From: an uncultured Veillonella sp.
Lineage (GTDB): Bacteria > Bacillota > Negativicutes > Veillonellales > Veillonellaceae
DNA length: 28,176 nucleotides
Direction of reading: 5' to 3'
Assembly: GCF_938010505.1 (NCBI RefSeq)
Contig: NZ_CALLVP010000116.1
Span: forward strand, 1 to 28,176
The notes under the pieces are model-generated. The model saw only the letters and a list, made by a program, of their open reading frames with translations, was not told the DNA's origin and made no database searches. Of the stretch, positions 23,228-28,176 are shown piece by piece (position 1 is the stretch's first letter; every line of letters starts with the position of its first letter). The translations under genes and the position numbers were made by a program.

Positions 23228-24020
23228 AATGCACTTTTACGCGTTTATGTTGTTGTTCGTCAAATACACCATCTACATCGATGGTATCTAGAATTCGTTT
23301 TAAAGCATGTACATCGATTTGACCTGGCGCCGATGCTTTACCAGCAGAGGCAAAGGTCATGGCATTTCCAAATAGAGCACCTGCAGTGCGTGTAACAGCA
23401 CCTAGTTCTCCCATTGCCATCGTAATAATTGGATCCGAAGGATATAAAGCTTTCACTTCAGCCGTTGCTTCAAGTAGCGTTAATACATCACCAGTTGTGT
23501 GAGGCATAACGGCAATCTTTGGCACATCGGCCAAGAACTCTTTCATTTGAATGAGTCGATTTACAATGACTTCACGGCTCGGCGTACAGTGGAAATCATG
23601 GTTGCTCATGATAATAGTGATTCCATGAACCTTAGCAAACTCTATCGTTTTAAGCATTCTATCTTGATCAAAAAACAGCTCAATATCAATAGCATCCACC
23701 AATCCTGTAGGAATCAAACGCTCTAGCATTGTAAAGTAATCTTGTGTAGAAATCGTTCTTTCCCCACCTTCACCTTTTGTGCGCCATGTAAAGAGCAACC
23801 CACGACCTTTCAGTTGTGGCTTGATAAGCATTAATAGTTCAATAATAGCATCAATGGAGTGGGCCCGCTCAAAATAGTCAATGCGTAGCTCCACTACGTG
23901 ACACGGTGTATTACATGCTACCGCGGTGGCATCTAGAATCTCTTTCATTGTTGTGCCCACAATAGGCACGCATATTTTTGTACCCTTTTCGCCGAGTACA
24001 GTATGACCGATACGGACCAT
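23226..24020 (-). CDS. aroD: 3-dehydroquinate dehydratase, type I
   Basis: A 264-residue class I aldolase-fold enzyme that dehydrates 3-dehydroquinate to 3-dehydroshikimate (step three) through a Schiff base. Visible residues are the ELRID motif (VVELRIDYF), the catalytic His in SNHDF, the Schiff-base Lys in VPKIAVMP, the substrate Arg in LGAVTRTAG, and the late APGQID loop. The ATG ending at 24020 is used because AAGGAG lies at correct spacing; an in-frame start at 24041 would overlap that site. It is the only shikimate gene on the opposite strand. With its own promoter it lies outside the attenuator-controlled transcript, yet it completes the seven-step set in this window. Confidence 0.95.
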   Translation of the reverse strand: MVRIGHTVLGEKGTKICVPIVGTTMKEILDATAVACNTPCHVVELRIDYFERAHSIDAIIELLMLIKPQLKGRGLLFTWRTKGEGGERTISTQDYFTMLERLIPTGLVDAIDIELFFDQDRMLKTIEFAKVHGITIIMSNHDFHCTPSREVIVNRLIQMKEFLADVPKIAVMPHTTGDVLTLLEATAEVKALYPSDPIITMAMGELGAVTRTAGALFGNAMTFASAGKASAPGQIDVHALKRILDTIDVDGVFDEQQHKRVKVH

Positions 24021-24071
24021 AATAACTCCTTTCTGTCCCACACGGTGAGACTAATGACTTACCTTAAACTA

Positions 24072-24100
24072 ACTATATACCAATATTTTTGTAAAAGCAA
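24072..24100 (-). promoter_or_regulatory. Promoter of aroD
   Basis: On the minus strand, TTGCTT (24095-24100), 17 bp, then TATAGT (24072-24077), about 50 bp upstream of the start. I see no leader peptide or terminator in this leader, unlike aroF. The 24101-24274 stretch beyond it is AT-rich and shows nothing else I can support. Confidence 0.5.
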
Positions 24101-24274
24101 TCAATCCGCCCATATTGAATTGCTATTCACTAAAAACGTATGAAAGCCTGCTATTATGCACTAAAACAGTATTCTTAGATTAACGATTAACATCACTTTT
24201 TCTTATACCCTAGATTAAGACCTCTTACCAATAAACGGTCTGTATCTGAAAGCCTCGTATTATAGAAATAGCAT

Positions 24275-24316
24275 AAAAAAGTAAAAGCTCCTTACCAATA
24301 TATTAGTAAGGAGCTT
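24275..24316 (-). terminator. Terminator after the MFS transporter gene
   Basis: Stem AAGCTCCTTAC/GTAAGGAGCTT (24285-24295 with 24306-24316) is followed on the minus strand by TTTACTTTTTT, 14 bp past the stop codon. Confidence 0.9.
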
Positions 24317-24329
24317 GTTAGACTCTAAT

Positions 24330-25574
24330 TCACACACTATATTTATCATGTTGTACGGATAGTTTCCGTGATTGGAATCCCATATAGAGTAATAGCAAAC
24401 CTGTAATGCTAAATACATAGGATATCCCAATATAGGTAGATACAATACTTGCAAACACTGGACCTACCATGGAACCAAATTGTTGAGCCGTCGTCGTCAT
24501 ACCAAACATGCGACCTCTAAAGCCTGGTTCTGTATTAAGTGTTACAGCTGCACTCAAAGATGGGTTGATCCCTACAATGCAAGAGCCAATTAATACTTGT
24601 AGTACACCAAACCACCAGATACCTACTGGTAAGCTTTGAAGTAAAAGAACAACACCACTACCAAGCATACAGTAGGAAATGGTTCTAAAGTACCCACGAC
24701 GCTCACCGATGCGCACCCATATATTGGTCGTTAAGGAACCGGCTAAACCACCGATACTGAGGATTGTACCTGAAATGATGGCTGCCCCTTCCATAGTGCC
24801 TTGCATATCACCTACATAAAGCGCCAAAATAGGCTGTAGCATCATGATGACACATTGCATAAAGAAGTAAATCCACAAAAGTCTTATTAATACAGGTTGT
24901 TCTTGAACCGACTTAAAATCTTCTCGCAAGGATGTAGCTTTTACCGGCTGTTTGGACTGCTCCTTAGAAGCTGTATTTTCAACATCTAGTATTGGTTCTT
25001 TTACAAGAAACAATACCGCCAAAGTAGCAATGAATACAGCTATACCAGATATATAAAATACAGGGCGCATACCTACGACACTTTCAACGGCACCACCTAA
25101 AAATGGGCCGATGACATTGCCTAAAATCAGACCTGTTTGGAATATGCCGAGGGCACGGCCTACCTGTTTCTCATCAACGCTGAGGGACACCATGGTCATC
25201 GCCGCAGGATAGAAACCATTAGCGAACCCAACTAAGGCACGCCCCATCAACAATTGGTACTGATCCGTTACCATACCGATAAGGACATAACAAACGGCAA
25301 TTGCAAAACCAGCTCGTAGAGCCATCCGCTTCTTGCCCTTGTTATCCGCAATTTTACCCCAAATTGGCGCCATAATGCCAGCGATAAGAAAGGTAATGCC
25401 AAAGACGAGGCCTGACCAAAGTGCCACATCATCCTTAGGAACACCGAGTTCTAACAGATATATAGGCAGAAACGGAATTATCATTGTGTAACATATGGCT
25501 AGCACAGTCATACTAGCCGTAATAATCCATACGTTTCGCATGCCACCTCGAGCATCATATTCAGTTGAACTCAT
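24330..25574 (-). CDS. MFS transporter, multidrug-efflux (DHA1) type
   Basis: A 414-residue major facilitator with twelve predicted helices and a charged central loop near residues 200-225. The loop between helices 2 and 3 carries motif A in the form GKIADNKGKKRMAL. Helix 5 has the antiporter motif C in the form GLILGNVIGPFLGG, which is typical of proton-coupled drug exporters. RALVGFANGFYPAAM fits motif B. The ATG is preceded by GGGAGG. It is a single-gene unit with its own terminator. The Rrf2-type regulator gene upstream on the same strand is separated by a probable terminator, so shared regulation is not implied. The substrate is unknown. Confidence 0.9.
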   Translation of the reverse strand: MSSTEYDARGGMRNVWIITASMTVLAICYTMIIPFLPIYLLELGVPKDDVALWSGLVFGITFLIAGIMAPIWGKIADNKGKKRMALRAGFAIAVCYVLIGMVTDQYQLLMGRALVGFANGFYPAAMTMVSLSVDEKQVGRALGIFQTGLILGNVIGPFLGGAVESVVGMRPVFYISGIAVFIATLAVLFLVKEPILDVENTASKEQSKQPVKATSLREDFKSVQEQPVLIRLLWIYFFMQCVIMMLQPILALYVGDMQGTMEGAAIISGTILSIGGLAGSLTTNIWVRIGERRGYFRTISYCMLGSGVVLLLQSLPVGIWWFGVLQVLIGSCIVGINPSLSAAVTLNTEPGFRGRMFGMTTTAQQFGSMVGPVFASIVSTYIGISYVFSITGLLLLYMGFQSRKLSVQHDKYSV

Positions 25575-25702
25575 ATTTACCTCCCTTCCGCGTATAATTG
25601 TATAGAAAAACTAATAGAAACTAATATACATACAAATATATTTAATTATATTTCCACTTAAATTTCTATCGACCTAACTAACTAATCTAAGTTCTAATCA
25701 CA

Positions 25703-25738
25703 TATATAAAGAAGAGCCGCATACGAAACGCGACTCTT
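25703..25738 (-). terminator. Probable terminator after the Rrf2-family gene
   Basis: Stem AAGAGTCGC/GCGGCTCTT (25712-25720 with 25730-25738, one G-U in the minus-strand RNA) is followed by CTTTATATATG. The T-run is weak. Confidence 0.5.
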
Positions 25739-25820
25739 TCCATAAAACTCACTTAAAAGATACTCCTACAATGTAGTCATTCGCAAAAATTGCTCATACA
25801 AAAACCCTAGAAGCTATCAA

Positions 25821-26240
25821 TTATTCCACCGGAAATTTGTGATCCATTACATCTTGCAAGGAAACACGTTCCATAACATGACGGAATTCTGATTGCAAAT
25901 GCTGCCACAATGGAGCCGTCAAGCAATCATTAAACATAGGACATGGCTCTACATCATCTTCTAAACAAGACACGAGAGCAATAGAATCCTCAGCAGCATA
26001 TAAAATTTCATATACATTGTATTCAGATGGAGCTTTCACCAAGCGGTATCCACCGTATTTACCACGTCCACTTTTAACGAGACCCGCAGAGGATAGACGA
26101 GATACAATCCCCTCTAAGTATTTATCGGAAAATCCTTGACGTTCTGCAATTTCACGAATCGGTACATTTTTTTCTACACCGTATTCTGCAATATCCGCCA
26201 AGATCCGTAAGGCATAACGCCCTTTTGTAGATATTTTCAT
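25821..26240 (-). CDS. Rrf2-family transcriptional regulator, IscR-like
   Basis: A 139-residue winged-helix regulator. Residues 1-70 are the DNA-binding domain: MKISTKGRYALRILADIA, IREIAERQGFSDKYLEGIVSRL recognition region, and a GRGKYGGYRL wing. Three cysteines follow at 92, 100 and 106, close to the 92/98/104 arrangement of E. coli IscR and absent from CymR-type members. An Fe-S cluster is therefore plausible, making it a sensor of iron-sulfur status or oxidative stress. No iscS or iscU lies beside it here, so its targets are elsewhere or it acts on neighbours. It is divergent from the NCS2 permease gene with 146 bp between them. Confidence 0.9.
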   Translation of the reverse strand: MKISTKGRYALRILADIAEYGVEKNVPIREIAERQGFSDKYLEGIVSRLSSAGLVKSGRGKYGGYRLVKAPSEYNVYEILYAAEDSIALVSCLEDDVEPCPMFNDCLTAPLWQHLQSEFRHVMERVSLQDVMDHKFPVE

Positions 26241-26287
26241 AAGTTAACCTCTATATCATTCATAATATATTAATAGTATATCATAAA

Positions 26288-26316
26288 TTCATACAAAAAT
26301 TGGTGGGAAATATGAT
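26288..26316 (+). promoter_or_regulatory. Candidate promoter of the NCS2 permease gene
   Basis: TTCATA (26288-26293), 17 bp, then TATGAT (26311-26316). An alternative -10 is TATACA at 26321-26326. There is no purine riboswitch core between it and the start codon. Confidence 0.35.
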
Positions 26317-26386
26317 ACACTATACATATATCGAAATATTTTTATTTAGGTATGATTTTAATTTGATATAGGGAGGGTGTTATCTA

Positions 26387-27754
26387 ATGTTAGATAAACT
26401 ATTTCAACTCAATGAACGCGGTACAACCGTTAAAACCGAGATTTTAGCAGGTATCACTACGTTTATCACGATGGCGTACATCCTATTCTTGGCGCCAAAC
26501 ATTCTTAGCCTTGCAGGCATGGACAAAGATGCAGTCCTCATCGCAACCGCTTTAGGCGCTGGTCTCGTTACGATTTCTATGGGTCTATTCGTTAACTATC
26601 CGATTGCACTCGCTCCAGGGGTTGGCCTCTTAGCCTTTTACTCCTTTACCGTAGTTCTGGGAATGGGTGTGTCTTGGCAAACAGCATTAGGTGCGGTATT
26701 CATTTCAGGTCTCGTATTCCTCGTATTAACACTTACATCGGTGCGACAAATGATCGTTGAAGGCATTCCTGCCTCCATGAAGATTGCTATTACCGTTGGT
26801 ATCGGTCTCTTCATTGCTATCATCGGTTTGAAATTATCTGGCTTGATGGCTATCTCCATTAGTTTGTCTCCAAACTCCTTAGGTCAAGTCGTGCAAACAC
26901 ATGGTAATTTAGTACCTCCAGCATCCGAAGCACTCTTAACGCTTGGTAATTTGCACAGTAGCGAAACCTTGTTGGCTCTCTTCTGCCTCATTTTTACGGC
27001 TTTATTAATGGCTCGTAAGGTTCAAGGCTCTCTCTTGATTGGTGTTTTGGTAACAACGGTTATCTCCTATGCGACAGGCCTTTCCACAATGCCTGAGAAC
27101 TTCACTGTATTGGCAGTACCTGATTTCTCTAAAGCGGCATTCCTTCAATTAGATATTCCTGGCGCTCTTCACATGGGCTTAATCACGATTATCTTTTCAT
27201 TCACCTTCGTAGAATTATTCGACTCTATGGGTACTTTAATCGGTACTGCTACAGAAGCGAAAATCGCGGATCCTAAATCTGGTAAATTCCCAGGTCTTGG
27301 GAAAGCCATGACCGTAGATGCTCTTGGTGTAAGTGCGGGCGCATTACTCGGTACTTCTACGATTACTGCCTTTGTTGAAAGTGCGGCAGGTGTTGGTGCT
27401 GGTGGCCGCACAGGTTTAACAGCTGTAACAACAGGTGTACTATTCTTAATCTGCTTATTTGTTGCCCCTTTAGTATCTCTTGTACCAAATGCAGCAACAT
27501 CTCCAATCCTCGTTATTGTTGGGGCCCTCATGTTAGGTGCTATTCGCAACATCGACTTTGATGATTGGACAGAAGGCTTCCCTGCATTTCTCGTTATCGT
27601 ATTAATGCCATTCACATACAGCATCGCTAACGGTATCTCTGCAGGTCTTATTGCATACCCTCTACTCAAAATCATTGCGGGCCGTGCAAAAGAAGTTAAC
27701 TGGATTATGTACGTATTAGCGGTACTCGTTATCATACGCTACGTATTCTTCTAA
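26387..27754 (+). CDS. NCS2-family purine permease (AzgA/PbuG type)
   Basis: A 455-residue transporter of about 12-14 helices, for uptake of adenine, guanine or hypoxanthine with protons. Hallmarks are LNERGTTVKTEILAGITTFITMAYI at the N-terminus, NYPIALAPGVGLLAFY (usually APG.G.NA, here Leu for Asn), TFVELFDSMGTLIG, and the GTSTITAFVESAAGVGAGGRTGLTA block. These are diagnostic of the AzgA-like branch rather than the xanthine/uracil branch. The ATG is preceded by GGGAGG. It is a single-gene unit with a terminator. The specific purine cannot be told from sequence. Confidence 0.93.
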   Translation: MLDKLFQLNERGTTVKTEILAGITTFITMAYILFLAPNILSLAGMDKDAVLIATALGAGLVTISMGLFVNYPIALAPGVGLLAFYSFTVVLGMGVSWQTALGAVFISGLVFLVLTLTSVRQMIVEGIPASMKIAITVGIGLFIAIIGLKLSGLMAISISLSPNSLGQVVQTHGNLVPPASEALLTLGNLHSSETLLALFCLIFTALLMARKVQGSLLIGVLVTTVISYATGLSTMPENFTVLAVPDFSKAAFLQLDIPGALHMGLITIIFSFTFVELFDSMGTLIGTATEAKIADPKSGKFPGLGKAMTVDALGVSAGALLGTSTITAFVESAAGVGAGGRTGLTAVTTGVLFLICLFVAPLVSLVPNAATSPILVIVGALMLGAIRNIDFDDWTEGFPAFLVIVLMPFTYSIANGISAGLIAYPLLKIIAGRAKEVNWIMYVLAVLVIIRYVFF

Positions 27755-27862
27755 TTAACGTATGCCCATAATTATGCTATTAGTGAAAGCTGCTTTATAT
27801 TGATAGCTATAAAATCACTAATACTCAAGAACAAAATATATGTAAATTACATCCACTAAAAG

Positions 27863-27910
27863 AACCTATCTCCAAAGATATTACTCTAGTATCTAGGAGA
27901 TAGGTTTTTT
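27863..27910. terminator. Terminator after the NCS2 permease gene
   Basis: Outer arms AACCTATCTCC/GGAGATAGGTT (27863-27873 with 27895-27905 region) enclose an inner AGATA/TATCT helix, and TTTTTT follows on the plus strand. The minus-strand side also ends T-rich, so it may serve the convergent gene at the right edge. Confidence 0.88.
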
Positions 27911-27988
27911 ATTATGTACTCTTTTACTAAATGCTAACGTCGTATGGCATTACCGAATCGTGCTATAGAGTCTTATTAAGGTTTAGTA

Positions 27989-28176
27989 TTAACGAATTGT
28001 TTTTACACCGATTAAGTCTGTACGACTTGAATCGATTTCTTTTAATGGCCCTACTGAATCTACAATTTTGCTTACATAGTTTTGGTTTCTTGAGGAAGCA
28101 AAGTAGAGCATATGAACTTTATTATCTTTTTCCCAATAAGCAATTTGAACAGAATCGTTGCTAGAGCCTAAAGTAT
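27989..28176 (-). CDS. C-terminal part of an unidentified protein (runs off the window)
   Basis: The minus strand is open from the right edge to a TAA at 27989-27991, giving the last 61 residues of a protein. It starts in-window at GSSNDSVQIAYWEKDNKV and ends with SSRTDLIGVKTIR. The composition is normal for a soluble or secreted domain: aromatic beta-like strands (VQIAYW, VHMLYFASS) then an amphipathic segment. The overlapping plus-strand frame reads as low-quality sequence by comparison. No start is visible and I do not recognise the family. It is convergent with the NCS2 permease gene. Confidence 0.6.
   Translation of the reverse strand, partial: TLGSSNDSVQIAYWEKDNKVHMLYFASSRNQNYVSKIVDSVGPLKEIDSSRTDLIGVKTIR

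Noticed and set aside
26241..26386. Purine riboswitch upstream of the NCS2 permease gene
   Set aside because: The conserved three-way junction sequences are absent, and the leader is too short and AT-rich.
27931..28164. 77-codon plus-strand open frame
   Set aside because: It has no ribosome binding site, an odd composition rich in Leu/Phe/Arg/Cys, and overlaps a better minus-strand partial gene.

Overview
The window looks like ordinary chromosomal DNA of a low-GC anaerobe in the Firmicutes-related lineages. Strong AGGAGG-type ribosome binding sites, Clostridia-like variants of AroA, AroC and PheA, a cobamide lower-ligand gene and a class Ia NrdA/NrdB pair together suggest Negativicutes, most likely Veillonella. 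That placement is an inference from gene content and base composition; no database was searched. No tRNA, rRNA, insertion sequence, prophage or CRISPR array was seen.

Left part (1-8.6 kb, all on the minus strand). An unaccompanied MetQ-type lipoprotein gene has a leader that can fold two ways. It is followed by a cobT-DUF389 pair that looks translationally coupled, and by a DAACS/SLC1-type symporter with swapped key residues. The symporter is driven by a perfect-consensus promoter buried in a 12-bp inverted repeat and has a terminator hairpin in its leader. Next comes an operon of an iron-dependent alcohol dehydrogenase and two tandem paralogous membrane proteins of unknown function. A divergent plus-strand gene (8763-10322) encodes a large polytopic membrane protein.

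Middle part (10.3-15.6 kb). nrdA and nrdB encode the aerobic-type ribonucleotide reductase. nrdA is preceded by a promoter and a leader that folds on paper into a closed multibranched RNA. The 199-nt gap between nrdA and nrdB is full of hairpins. Two small minus-strand genes follow: a DIP1984-family protein and a GNAT acetyltransferase.

Aromatic block (15.8-24.1 kb). All seven steps of the shikimate pathway are encoded here: aroF, aroB, aroA, aroC, a fused aroE-aroK, and aroD facing them on the other strand. Bifunctional pheA carries chorismate on toward phenylalanine. The block opens with the most interesting element in the window. This is a 29-codon leader peptide containing six consecutive aromatic codons (YFYWFF), followed by a terminator and a mutually exclusive antiterminator, the classical layout of ribosome-mediated attenuation. 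It implies that entry into the pathway is gated by the supply of charged Phe, Tyr and Trp tRNAs together. Two further hairpins, before aroB and before aroE-aroK, may partition expression inside the cluster.

Right part (24.3 kb to the end). A DHA1-like MFS exporter, a cysteine-bearing Rrf2/IscR-like regulator and an NCS2 purine permease are followed by the C-terminal end of an unidentified minus-strand gene that runs off the right edge.
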